10,106 bases of DNA from a bacterium (GCA_024408905.1 JAKSUP010000029.1:1-10106), one strand, 5' to 3'. Positions 1 through 6,366 are shown, counted from the stretch's first letter. Notes: generated by a model not told the origin, from the sequence alone. Made by a program: numbers and translations.

Positions 1-315
1 ATATGACAGTTTTCCCGGAACATGAACCTGCTTTCCCGTCGGATTAGCTTTTTCCATTCTTGCTAAACTATTTGTCATAAATACACGTACAGGATATGTT
101 GAATGATTGTATGAGTGGACTACAACAGCTCGTTGCCAATTATTGTGAGTTTGTCCCCTTGGTACATATTGAACGATAGCTTCTAATCCTACTTTTTTAT
201 AATATGCCTTATCCCATACTTCGTCTTGAGGAAACTTTATTATGATAGTTTCGTAAGCATATACAGCAATTGCCGAAAATAAAAATATTAAACTAAATAA
301 AAGGACTTTTTTCAT
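1..315 (-). CDS. Small secreted protein, unrecognised family (3' end off the window)
   Basis: Reading leftward from the ATG at 315, the frame stays open to the window edge, giving 105 codons without a stop. The product starts with a clear signal peptide: MKK, then a hydrophobic stretch to about residue 18, with a likely signal peptidase I site after VYA (residues 18-20). The mature part is hydrophilic and aromatic-rich, with FPQDEVW, AYYKK, IVQYVP, NNWQRAVVVHSYN and PVRVFM. No cysteine is visible, and there is no lipobox or second membrane segment, so a soluble exported protein is likely. The start lies 23 nt inside the 3' end of the Nif3 gene in another frame. An AGGA-like ribosome site about 9 nt upstream supports this ATG, and the overlap suggests translational coupling at the end of the efp-to-Nif3 operon. 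I do not recognise the family and assign no function. The C-terminus is missing. Confidence 0.75.
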   Translation of the reverse strand, partial: MKKVLLFSLIFLFSAIAVYAYETIIIKFPQDEVWDKAYYKKVGLEAIVQYVPRGQTHNNWQRAVVVHSYNHSTYPVRVFMTNSLARMEKANPTGKQVHVPGKLSY

Positions 316-964
316 CTGCAATTATTCCTAATGTTCCAACTTGTGATATGTTTTTTAAGGCTTCTACAGCAAAAATTTCACTTTCAAAATGCCCGATATC
401 AAAAATAATTTTCTCTGCTTCAACTGCTTTATGAAATTTCACATCGCCGGTTACAAAAGCATCACAAGGTGTTTCTTCAACAAACTCACTACCGGAGCCT
501 GCACAAAATCCAATTGTCTTAATTGTTTTTTGTTCTCTATTATTAATATATCTTAAATGAGGCGATATTGGCAAAAGTTTTAATTTTAGAAATTCAACGC
601 TCATTTCATTTTCCAATTCAACAATTCTTGTAAAATCATTGTATACTTTACCTTTTAAATGGATTGCATCTAAAAGTAAATCTGTTGTTCCACCAATAGC
701 TTTATCAAAGTTTGTGTGTGCGCAATACATATTAATCTTGGAGTACTTTATAGGTACTGTAAATAATGGGTGGTGCGAAATTATCATATCGCAATTTTGC
801 TTCAACGCTTGCTCAAGAATATTTGGTGTAATAGTTAGTGCAAACAAAATTTTATTAACTTCCTTTTGCTTAGTATCAACTATCCACCCCGAACAATCCC
901 ATGGCTCTTGTGTTTCGAGTGGTGCAAAATCTTCTATTCTTTTTACTAAATCATATTTATTCAA
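293..964 (-). CDS. Nif3-like dinuclear metal center hexameric protein (NIF3/YbgI/YqfO family)
   Basis: The 223-residue product carries the Nif3 hallmarks. SHHPLF (residues 63-68) supplies H64 and H65, NFDKAIGG (86-92) supplies D87, and GHFESE (191-196) supplies H192 and E196. These match the five usual metal ligands of the YbgI/MJ0927 fold. GFCAGSGSEFV (152-162) and FVTGDVKFH (170-178) are also typical. Family members form toroidal hexamers with two metals per subunit. Their function is debated, and annotation as GTP cyclohydrolase is not well supported. I start it at the TTG at 964 because GGAG lies 7 nt upstream and the product then begins MNKYDLVKRIEDFAP, as family members do. An in-frame ATG at 1015 would add 17 residues lying inside coaBC. 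From TTG the gene overlaps coaBC by 8 nt and the next secreted-protein gene by 23 nt. At 223 residues it is at the short end of the family, without the PII-like insert of YqfO-type members. Confidence 0.9.
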   Translation of the reverse strand: MNKYDLVKRIEDFAPLETQEPWDCSGWIVDTKQKEVNKILFALTITPNILEQALKQNCDMIISHHPLFTVPIKYSKINMYCAHTNFDKAIGGTTDLLLDAIHLKGKVYNDFTRIVELENEMSVEFLKLKLLPISPHLRYINNREQKTIKTIGFCAGSGSEFVEETPCDAFVTGDVKFHKAVEAEKIIFDIGHFESEIFAVEALKNISQVGTLGIIADEKSPFI

Positions 965-2129
965 AAATTTTCTCCAAAATCTTTCTTGCAACAGCTTTTT
1001 TAGTATCTTTTTCAATATGACTTATATTTAATTTTTTATCAAGAATGTAAACTTCGTTCATATCGGAAGAAAAACCGATGTCTTTGCGTGAAATATCGTT
1101 TGCAACAAGATAGTCACACCCCTTTTTAATAATTTTGTTTTTTGCATTTTCAAGCAAATTTTCACTTTCGGCACAAAAACCAACAATTTTAGTATTTGTT
1201 TTTGTTTGAGAAATTTCTTTCAAAATATCAGGATTTTTAGTCAATTCTAATGTAATATTTTCGTTATCGCCTTTTTTAATTTTTTGTTCTGAATAATTTG
1301 CAACTTTATAATCTGCAACAGCTGCTGCCATGATTATACAATCTTGTTTTTCAAGTTCTGATGTGACAAATTTTTCCATTTCGCTTGCAGATTCTGTTAC
1401 AATGTTTTTATAAGGTTTATTTACCCCAAAAGTCGAAACCAAAGTGACATCGGCTCCTTGTTCATAAGCACAATCTGCAAGTGATGTTCCCATTTTCCCT
1501 GAAGAACTGTTTGAAATATATCTTACAGGGTCGATTTTTTCTTTTGTGCCACCTGCTGTTACTAAAATTTTTTTCCCGTTAAGCGTTTTTTTTTGAGCCA
1601 AAATTTCAGAAGTTTTATCAAAAATATCTTCTACTTCCACCATTCTTCCTTTTCCATTTGTGCCACATGCGAGATGACCGATTTCAGGGTTTAAGATATA
1701 ATATTCGTTATTTTCAAGTTTTTTGATATTTTCTTGGATAAATTTATTTTCCCACATATTTGTATTCATTGCCGGTGCAAGCAATATGGGATTTTTGAAT
1801 GCACAGGCAGTTGAAGTAAGCAAATTATCACAAATTCCGTTTGCAATTTTTGAAATGGTATTTGCACTAACAGGTGCTATAACAAAGATGTCTGCTTCAC
1901 ATAATGAAATGTGTTCAGGTTTATATTCACTAATTTGGAAATTATCAACATATACTTCATTTTCGGAAAGAGTTTGCAAAGTAAGTTTAGTTACGAAATT
2001 GAGGGCATTTGGTGTTACTACAACTCTTACATTTGCTCCTGCTTTTTTATACATGCGAATAAGTGAGCATATTTTGTATGCAGCAATCCCACCTGTTATC
2101 CCAATAAGTATATTTTTATCTTTAAGCAT
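957..2129 (-). CDS. coaBC: Bifunctional phosphopantothenoylcysteine decarboxylase / phosphopantothenate-cysteine ligase (CoaBC, Dfp)
   Basis: This cytosolic enzyme joins cysteine to 4'-phosphopantothenate and decarboxylates the product to 4'-phosphopantetheine, the middle steps of CoA synthesis. The N-terminal CoaC half (about residues 1-178) is an FMN flavoprotein. It has GITGGIAAYK (10-19), the catalytic His73 in PEHISL, PAMNTNMW (119-126, Asn122 conserved) and the active-site-flap cysteine 155 in ACGTNGKGRM. The C-terminal CoaB half (about 185-390) shows ILVTAGGTKEKIDPVRYISN (188-207), SSGKMG (209-214), AAAVADY (268-274), the lysine motif KIKK (283-286), KNPDIL (299-304) and NDIS (344-347). 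The length of 390 is normal for bacterial fusions. An A9 run encodes residues 179-182 at the domain junction and is treated as a finding. The gene starts 15 nt after the upstream secreted-protein gene, with AAGGAA before the ATG, and overlaps the Nif3 gene by 8 nt. It is therefore probably co-transcribed with acc genes whose substrate needs CoA. Confidence 0.97.
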   Translation of the reverse strand: MLKDKNILIGITGGIAAYKICSLIRMYKKAGANVRVVVTPNALNFVTKLTLQTLSENEVYVDNFQISEYKPEHISLCEADIFVIAPVSANTISKIANGICDNLLTSTACAFKNPILLAPAMNTNMWENKFIQENIKKLENNEYYILNPEIGHLACGTNGKGRMVEVEDIFDKTSEILAQKKTLNGKKILVTAGGTKEKIDPVRYISNSSSGKMGTSLADCAYEQGADVTLVSTFGVNKPYKNIVTESASEMEKFVTSELEKQDCIIMAAAVADYKVANYSEQKIKKGDNENITLELTKNPDILKEISQTKTNTKIVGFCAESENLLENAKNKIIKKGCDYLVANDISRKDIGFSSDMNEVYILDKKLNISHIEKDTKKAVARKILEKIFE

Positions 2130-2144
2130 TATTTGTAAAATTCC

Positions 2145-2570
2145 TTATTGCAATTCATTTGGCTGAAAACGTGTAAAAGTATTTATGTAGTTATTTAAAG
2201 GAATCATAGAGTCAATTCTATTGTTCATTTCAGGAATTGCTCCATTGTTGAGATTGTTTTGAGCCTCTTCTCTTGCATTATATTTAGCATTTTTTTCGTA
2301 TTGCTGTTGTTTTAATTGTTCGTAACAAGCAAATCTTTCATCCGGCTCTTCTTTTGCTTTACAATCTTCTAATGCTTTTTCAAAATCAACTTTTCTTTCG
2401 TACCAATATGTCGCATCGATATTAATTTTTTTCATAAATTTGTTTTGTTCTTTAACATTTACAAATGCAGGAGGCGCGTAGTCTTTCCATTCCGGAACGC
2501 GAACACCATAATCATCTGCAATGGCAACAATTGGAATAAGTAGAAGTATAATTGCAATTATTTTTTTCAT
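2145..2570 (-). CDS. Small secreted protein of unknown function
   Basis: The 141-residue product begins with a classic signal peptide (MKKIIAIILLLIPIVAIA, likely cleaved after A18), which predicts export across the inner membrane. The mature chain has an aromatic/proline segment (VPEWKDYAPPAFVNV, 25-39). A highly charged, probably helical or coiled-coil middle follows (about 42-107, rich in K, E, Q and A), then an Asn-rich tail (105-141). There are two cysteines, C70 and C82, spaced 12 apart in EDCKAKEEPDERFACYEQ, which could form an intramolecular disulphide in a short helical hairpin. That is inference. No lipobox and no further membrane segment are visible. AAAGAGG lies 6 nt before the ATG. 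The gene sits 29 nt after accC and 15 nt before coaBC, so it appears to be an internal operon member. I do not recognise the family. It resembles short periplasmic proteins common in uncultured lineages, and no function is assigned. Confidence 0.85.
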   Translation of the reverse strand: MKKIIAIILLLIPIVAIADDYGVRVPEWKDYAPPAFVNVKEQNKFMKKINIDATYWYERKVDFEKALEDCKAKEEPDERFACYEQLKQQQYEKNAKYNAREEAQNNLNNGAIPEMNNRIDSMIPLNNYINTFTRFQPNELQ

Positions 2571-2599
2571 AGAAAACCTCTTTATTTGTAATAGTTTTA

Positions 2600-3958
2600 T
2601 TATTCAGTAACTTTTTCTTTACTTTTATAGTAATTTTCGATAAATCCTGTATTATAATTTCCACTCATGAAAATCTCATTTTCAACTATGTCCTGATGAA
2701 AAGGAATGGTTGTATTTATGCCTGTTATAACATATTCTTTTAGAGCTTGGTACATTCTTCTTCTTGCAACATTACGAGTTTCGCCCCAGCAAATTAGCTT
2801 TCCAAGAAGTGAATCATAATATGGTGGAATTGAATATCCCGGATAAACATGGGAATCTACTCTTATTCCAAATCCACCCGGTGCAAAGTATCCGTCAATT
2901 TGTCCCGGAGATGGCATAAAGTTATTTTCGGGATCTTCAGCATTTATTCTGCATTCTATTGCATGACCTCTAAGACACACATCATCTTGCTTATAGCTTA
3001 ATTCACATCCTGCTGCCACTTTGATTTGTTCTCTTACAATGTCAATTTGCGAAATCATTTCGGTAACGGGATGCTCAACTTGAATACGTGTATTCATTTC
3101 CATAAAATACCAATTACCATCCGAATCAAGCAAAAATTCGCAAGTTCCGACCCCTTCATAATTGATTGCTTTTGCTGCGCGTATTGCTGCAGCTCCCATT
3201 TCTTGTCTTGTTTTTTCATTAATTGCAGGTGATGGAGCTTCTTCAATTAGCTTTTGGTGACGTCTTTGTATAGAGCAATCCCTTTCCCCAAGATGAATTA
3301 CGTTGCCAAATGAATCTGCAATAATTTGGACTTCAATATGTCTTGGGTTTTCAATGAATTTTTCAGCATAGACATTAGGATTGCCGAAAAATTTATCTGC
3401 CTCGGTTTTACATAGTTCAAATCCGTTTTCCAATTCATTATCTTCACGGATTATTCTCATGCCTTTCCCACCACCGCCGGCAGTTGGTTTAATGATGATA
3501 GGGTATCCAATTTCTTTAACAAAAGTCTTTAATTCATTTAATGATTTCAAAATTCCTGTTCCGGGTGTAACAGGGACATCATTTTCAATCATCGTTTTTC
3601 TGGCAGTCGCTTTGTCACCCATTTTCCACATAGATTCAGGGCTTGGGCCAATAAATTTTATGTTATTTTGTTTACAAATTTCAGCAAACTCGGCTCTTTC
3701 TGACATAAACCCGTACCCCGGGTGAATTGCATCACAACCGGCCATAAGAGCTGTTGAAATTATTGAAGGTATATTAAGATAGCTGCTCGTACTTGGAGCA
3801 GGTCCTACGCAAAAGGCGTCTGTTGCAAGTCTGACGTGCAAAGAATTTGCATCAGCTTCGGAATAAATAGCAACAGTAGGAATTCCAAGCTCTCTGCAAG
3901 CTCGAATAATTCGTACGGCTATTTCTCCTCTATTAGCTATTAATACACGTTTAAACAT
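2600..3958 (-). CDS. accC: Acetyl-CoA carboxylase, biotin carboxylase subunit
   Basis: AccC uses ATP and bicarbonate to carboxylate the biotin carried on AccB, the first half-reaction of malonyl-CoA synthesis. The 452 residues match the family's usual 445-455. The N-terminal domain opens with FKRVLIANRGEIAVRIIRA. The ATP-grasp region has K116 in GDKATA, K157 and the glycine-rich loop GGGGKGM (161-167). Active-site residues by family position are H207 in HIEVQ, E274, E287 in FMEMNTR, R291, E295 in QVEHP and R337 in ECRINAED. All expected catalytic residues are present. The C-terminal subdomain ends with a short charged tail. The start codon lies 3 nt after the accB stop with only a weak GGA upstream, which suggests translational coupling to accB. 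The carboxyltransferase subunits AccA and AccD are not in this window. Confidence 0.98.
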   Translation of the reverse strand: MFKRVLIANRGEIAVRIIRACRELGIPTVAIYSEADANSLHVRLATDAFCVGPAPSTSSYLNIPSIISTALMAGCDAIHPGYGFMSERAEFAEICKQNNIKFIGPSPESMWKMGDKATARKTMIENDVPVTPGTGILKSLNELKTFVKEIGYPIIIKPTAGGGGKGMRIIREDNELENGFELCKTEADKFFGNPNVYAEKFIENPRHIEVQIIADSFGNVIHLGERDCSIQRRHQKLIEEAPSPAINEKTRQEMGAAAIRAAKAINYEGVGTCEFLLDSDGNWYFMEMNTRIQVEHPVTEMISQIDIVREQIKVAAGCELSYKQDDVCLRGHAIECRINAEDPENNFMPSPGQIDGYFAPGGFGIRVDSHVYPGYSIPPYYDSLLGKLICWGETRNVARRRMYQALKEYVITGINTTIPFHQDIVENEIFMSGNYNTGFIENYYKSKEKVTE

Positions 3959-3961
3959 TTT

Positions 3962-4399
3962 TTATTCCACATACATCAATACTTGACCGTATTCAATAGG
4001 ATCTCCGTTTTGAACACATATTTGTGTAATTTTTCCTGTGTATTCTGATTTAATTTCATTCATTAACTTCATAGCTTCAATTACACAAACTACATCACCC
4101 TCTGAAATATTAGACCCAACTTCTACAAAAGGAGGGTTTTCGGGAGATGTTGATGAATAATAAGTCCCAACCATTGGTGAAACAATTGCTTTTCCTTTGC
4201 TCGGATCTGGTTCTGTAATAGCTTCTTCTATTGCTGATACAGTCATAGACGGAGTTGTAGTCTGTGCTACAGGAACGCACAAAGTTGCGTCTTTTCTTAT
4301 AGTAATAGCTTGTTCGCCATCTTCAAGAGAAATTTCTGTTAGTCCATTTTTAGTAATAATTTCAACAATTTTTTCTATATAATCTGTTTCTATTTTCAT
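3962..4399 (-). CDS. accB: Acetyl-CoA carboxylase, biotin carboxyl carrier protein (BCCP)
   Basis: AccB carries the covalently bound biotin that shuttles CO2 from AccC to the carboxyltransferase. In this 145-residue product the N-terminal part (about 1-40) is the AccC-binding segment. A Thr/Pro/Ala/Glu linker follows (about 41-70), then the biotinyl domain (about 72-145). The biotin acceptor is K111 in EAMKLMNEI, placed as usual about 35 residues from the C-terminus. The SPMVGTYYSSTSPENPPFVEVG segment contains the extra 'thumb' loop (SPENPP) that separates ACCase BCCPs from other biotinyl or lipoyl domains. AAAGGAG stands about 6 nt before the ATG. The gene follows efp after 37 nt and precedes accC by 3 nt. 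The efp-accB-accC order is known from cyanobacteria and Firmicutes. A biotin ligase (BirA) must act on it but is not encoded here. Confidence 0.97.
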   Translation of the reverse strand: MKIETDYIEKIVEIITKNGLTEISLEDGEQAITIRKDATLCVPVAQTTTPSMTVSAIEEAITEPDPSKGKAIVSPMVGTYYSSTSPENPPFVEVGSNISEGDVVCVIEAMKLMNEIKSEYTGKITQICVQNGDPIEYGQVLMYVE

Positions 4400-4415
4400 T
4401 TGGGACTCCTTTATC

Positions 4416-4438
4416 AGGGAATAAGAAAATTATTCTCT
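4416..4438 (-). other. Stem-loop across the efp stop codon, before accB
   Basis: In the transcript the arms AGAGAAUAA and UUAUUCCCU pair with one A-C mismatch around a five-base UUUUC loop. The hairpin begins inside the efp stop codon and ends just before the accB ribosome-binding site (about 4405-4411). There is no following U-run, so it is not a standard terminator. It could be a processing site or a 3'-end stabiliser that sets EF-P output apart from AccB/AccC, but the AT-rich arms make it weak. Confidence 0.35.
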
Positions 4439-4994
4439 ATACTCTATCCAAATATTCGTTTGATCTTGTATCAACTCTTATGATGTCACCATTTGAAACA
4501 AAGAAAGGAACGTTTACGACAGCACCTGTTTCCAATGTTGCAGGTTTTGTACCACCTTGAGCTGTGTTTCCTTTTTCAGCAGGAGGAGTATCAACAACAG
4601 CTAGTTCAACGTGTGCAGGAATATCAACGCCGATTATTCTGGCATCATGAGTTAAAACTTGAACAACCATATTTTCTTTTAAGTATTTAACACCATCACC
4701 GACTTGTTCGTCTGTAAGTTGTAATTGTTCATATGATTCCATATCCATCATAACGTATTCTTTACCTTCTTTGTAAAGGTATTGCATTTCTTTTCTGTCA
4801 AGCATAGCTTTTGCAACTTTTTCACCGGCTCTGAAAGTTTTTTCTATAACATTACCTGATTCTACGTTTTTAAGTTTTGTTCTTACAAAAGCTGCACCTT
4901 TACCTGGTTTTACGTGTAAAAATTCTATAACAGTCCACAGACCGTTGTCTAATTCAAGCGTTAAACCGTTTTTTAAATCGTTTACTGAAATCAT
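4437..4994 (-). CDS. efp: Translation elongation factor P
   Basis: EF-P binds ribosomes stalled on consecutive prolines, between the P and E sites, and promotes peptide bond formation. The 185-residue length and three-domain layout are standard: a KOW-like N domain (about 1-62), an OB domain (about 65-127) and a C-terminal OB domain (about 130-185) ending in TRSNEYLDRV. The functional loop is KPGKGAAFVRTK, with its tip lysine at K32. Other bacteria modify this residue by beta-lysylation, 5-aminopentanol or rhamnose on Arg, or leave it bare. No modifying enzyme (EpmA/B, EarP, YmfI) is in the window, so the state here is unknown. The stretch through LKNVESGNVIEKTFRAGEK resembles cyanobacterial EF-P. 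A strong AAGGAG lies 7 nt before the ATG, and the promoter described at 5038-5066 drives it as first gene of the operon. Confidence 0.97.
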   Translation of the reverse strand: MISVNDLKNGLTLELDNGLWTVIEFLHVKPGKGAAFVRTKLKNVESGNVIEKTFRAGEKVAKAMLDRKEMQYLYKEGKEYVMMDMESYEQLQLTDEQVGDGVKYLKENMVVQVLTHDARIIGVDIPAHVELAVVDTPPAEKGNTAQGGTKPATLETGAVVNVPFFVSNGDIIRVDTRSNEYLDRV

Positions 4995-5037
4995 GGAAAA
5001 ACTCCTTATTAATATTATAAATACATTCTTTTCTTAG

Positions 5038-5066
5038 ATATTATCATAAACCCGTTTATAGGGCAA
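5038..5066 (-). promoter_or_regulatory. Sigma-70-type promoter of the efp-accBC operon
   Basis: Read on the minus strand there is a -35 of TTGCCC (5061-5066), a 17-bp spacer and a -10 of TAATAT (5038-5043). The -10 is immediately preceded by TGA, making a TGn extended -10. The predicted start is near 5031, leaving a leader of about 35 nt with AAGGAG before the efp ATG. There is no room for a riboswitch. The same spacer holds the palindrome described separately. Confidence 0.7.
5046..5059. promoter_or_regulatory. Candidate operator palindrome inside the efp promoter
   Basis: ATAAAC-CC-GTTTAT is a perfect 6+6 bp inverted repeat with a two-base centre. It lies wholly between the -35 and -10 of the efp promoter, where a bound dimer would block RNA polymerase. 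The half-site AAAC/GTTT resembles LacI-family half-sites, but I cannot assign a regulator. Short AT-rich palindromes also arise by chance. Confidence 0.35.
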
Positions 5067-5075
5067 CTTTTTCGA

Positions 5076-5129
5076 AATTCACCACATTTAACATAAATTC
5101 GTTCATCAAAATATATATTATGGTGAATT
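5076..5129. repeat. Inverted repeat in the truB-efp intergenic region
   Basis: AATTCACCA (5076-5084) and TGGTGAATT (5121-5129) are perfect 9-bp inverted arms separated by 36 bp of AT-rich DNA. The element starts 9 bp after the truB stop and ends 9 bp before the -35 of the efp promoter. It could be a long hairpin at the 3' end of the truB mRNA, or a pair of upstream binding sites for efp. No U-run follows, so it is not called a terminator. Confidence 0.4.
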
Positions 5130-5137
5130 AGTTTTTA

Positions 5138-5989
5138 TTAACAAAAAACTTTTAAAACTTTTGCAATAGTTGATTTTACTTCTGCAATTGCTTGCAATTG
5201 AGAATTAAATGTTAAAACCACCAACCCATTATCGGATTGAATTTGAATAGGATTTCCGTGGGAAATTTTTTCTTTTTCAATTTCGTTTAATTCATATTTA
5301 GGATAATTCAAGTATTCAATAGGTGAGATTAAATTTTTCTCAACGTCTTCAATGGTTTTAATATCGTCTAATTTAACAGCTTTTCTCACCATAAAAGAAC
5401 CTGCTTTTACACGTTCAAGCTTAATTAAATGCCCATAGGTTCCAAGTTTTTCGCCTAAATCATGCGCAATTGACCTTATATAAGTACCTTTTGAACAATC
5501 GATAAAGAGTTCAACTTGATTTTTATTTTCATCAAAACTCAAAATATCAATTCTGTTAATTGTAACTTTTCTGGGCTTTATTTCTACTTCTTGACCTTCT
5601 CTTGCATATTCGTAAAGCTTTTTTCCATTTACCTTTATCGCTGAATAAATTGGAGGAATTTGTTCAATTTCACCCCTAAAACATTCAAGTGCTTCTTCTA
5701 TATCTTCAAAAGATACCATCTTATCGGAAAAATTTACCCCTTCTCCTTCTGTATCATAAGTTGTGGTTGATTTTCCAAGCTGAACTGTTCCTATATATGC
5801 TTTTTCATCATTTAAGTATTCAATTAATCGCGTTGCTTTTCCGATGCATATAGGCAAAACCCCTTCTGCAAAAGGGTCAAGCGTTCCTGTGTGTCCGATT
5901 TGTTTGATTTTAGTAATTCTACGCAACACACTAACGACATCATGAGATGTCATTCCTTTGGGTTTGTACACATTTAAAAAACCAAACAT
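5138..5989 (-). CDS. truB: tRNA pseudouridine(55) synthase
   Basis: TruB converts U55 of the tRNA T-loop to pseudouridine and also acts as a tRNA folding chaperone. The 283-residue product opens with GFLNVYKPKGMTSHDVV. It has the catalytic aspartate D38 in GHTGTLDPFAEGVLP (32-46), the KATRLIEYL segment (51-59), PPIYSAIKVNGKKLYEYAR (112-130) and CSKGTYIRSIAHDLG (165-179) with the conserved arginine. The C-terminal part (about 210-283) is divergent, in the position of the PUA-like domain. The start ATG overlaps the rbfA stop by one base (TAATG), so the two are translationally coupled. This is a complete, ordinary family member. No clear terminator follows it, and readthrough into efp is possible, although efp has its own promoter. 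Confidence 0.97.
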   Translation of the reverse strand: MFGFLNVYKPKGMTSHDVVSVLRRITKIKQIGHTGTLDPFAEGVLPICIGKATRLIEYLNDEKAYIGTVQLGKSTTTYDTEGEGVNFSDKMVSFEDIEEALECFRGEIEQIPPIYSAIKVNGKKLYEYAREGQEVEIKPRKVTINRIDILSFDENKNQVELFIDCSKGTYIRSIAHDLGEKLGTYGHLIKLERVKAGSFMVRKAVKLDDIKTIEDVEKNLISPIEYLNYPKYELNEIEKEKISHGNPIQIQSDNGLVVLTFNSQLQAIAEVKSTIAKVLKVFC

Positions 5990-6339
5990 TACTTGATTTC
6001 ACCTTTAGAAATCTTGTCGATTAAATCTAACACTCTTGAACCCTGTTCAAGTCCGTCAGAATACACAAATTTAATATCAGGGGTTACGCGAAGTCTTATT
6101 CTTTTCCCGATTTCATAGCGAACTTTTCCTTTGTAGCGTTCAAGAATTTCTTTGTCTTTTTCAACTTGTTCGGGAGAACCAAGAACGCTATATACAATTT
6201 TTGCAAAAGAATTATCATGAGAAACTTCTACATCAACAACAGAAACTACGCCTTGTAATTCACGAATTTCTGTTCTGAAGATTTCAGATACATCACGCAT
6301 TAATTCTTTTCTGACTCTTTCGTTTCTTAGTGTTGTCAT
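5989..6339 (-). CDS. rbfA: 30S ribosome-binding factor A
   Basis: RbfA binds the 30S subunit near the 5' end of 16S rRNA (helix 1) during late maturation, and in enteric bacteria it matters most in the cold. The 116-residue product is a single KH-like domain. It starts TLRNERVRKELMRDVSEIF, with the usual IRELQGVVSVVDVEVSHDNSFAKIVYSVLG core and RVTPDIKFVYSDGLEQGSRVLDLIDKI at the C-terminus, matching the family's P-x-[IL]-x-F-x-x-D signature. The length is typical. AAGGAG lies 6 nt before the ATG. It is the first gene of a two-gene operon with truB. In many bacteria these follow nusA and infB, but here the upstream neighbour is a divergent transporter, so the pair has been separated from that cluster. 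Confidence 0.95.
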   Translation of the reverse strand: MTTLRNERVRKELMRDVSEIFRTEIRELQGVVSVVDVEVSHDNSFAKIVYSVLGSPEQVEKDKEILERYKGKVRYEIGKRIRLRVTPDIKFVYSDGLEQGSRVLDLIDKISKGEIK

Positions 6340-6366
6340 TTGTTTCTCCTTACACAGTATATTAGT

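Noticed and set aside
1723..2166. A 147-codon plus-strand open frame opposite coaBC, and similar antisense frames at 639-1031, 3381-3725, 4493-4690 and 9252-9521.
   Set aside because: Each lies opposite a confidently identified gene, lacks a convincing ribosome site, and has composition expected from the reverse complement of AT-rich coding DNA.
4995..5137. The 143-bp gap before efp was examined for a riboswitch, T-box or small RNA.
   Set aside because: The predicted transcript start leaves only about 35 nt before efp, too short for a known riboswitch. The remaining structure is the simple inverted repeat listed as a feature.
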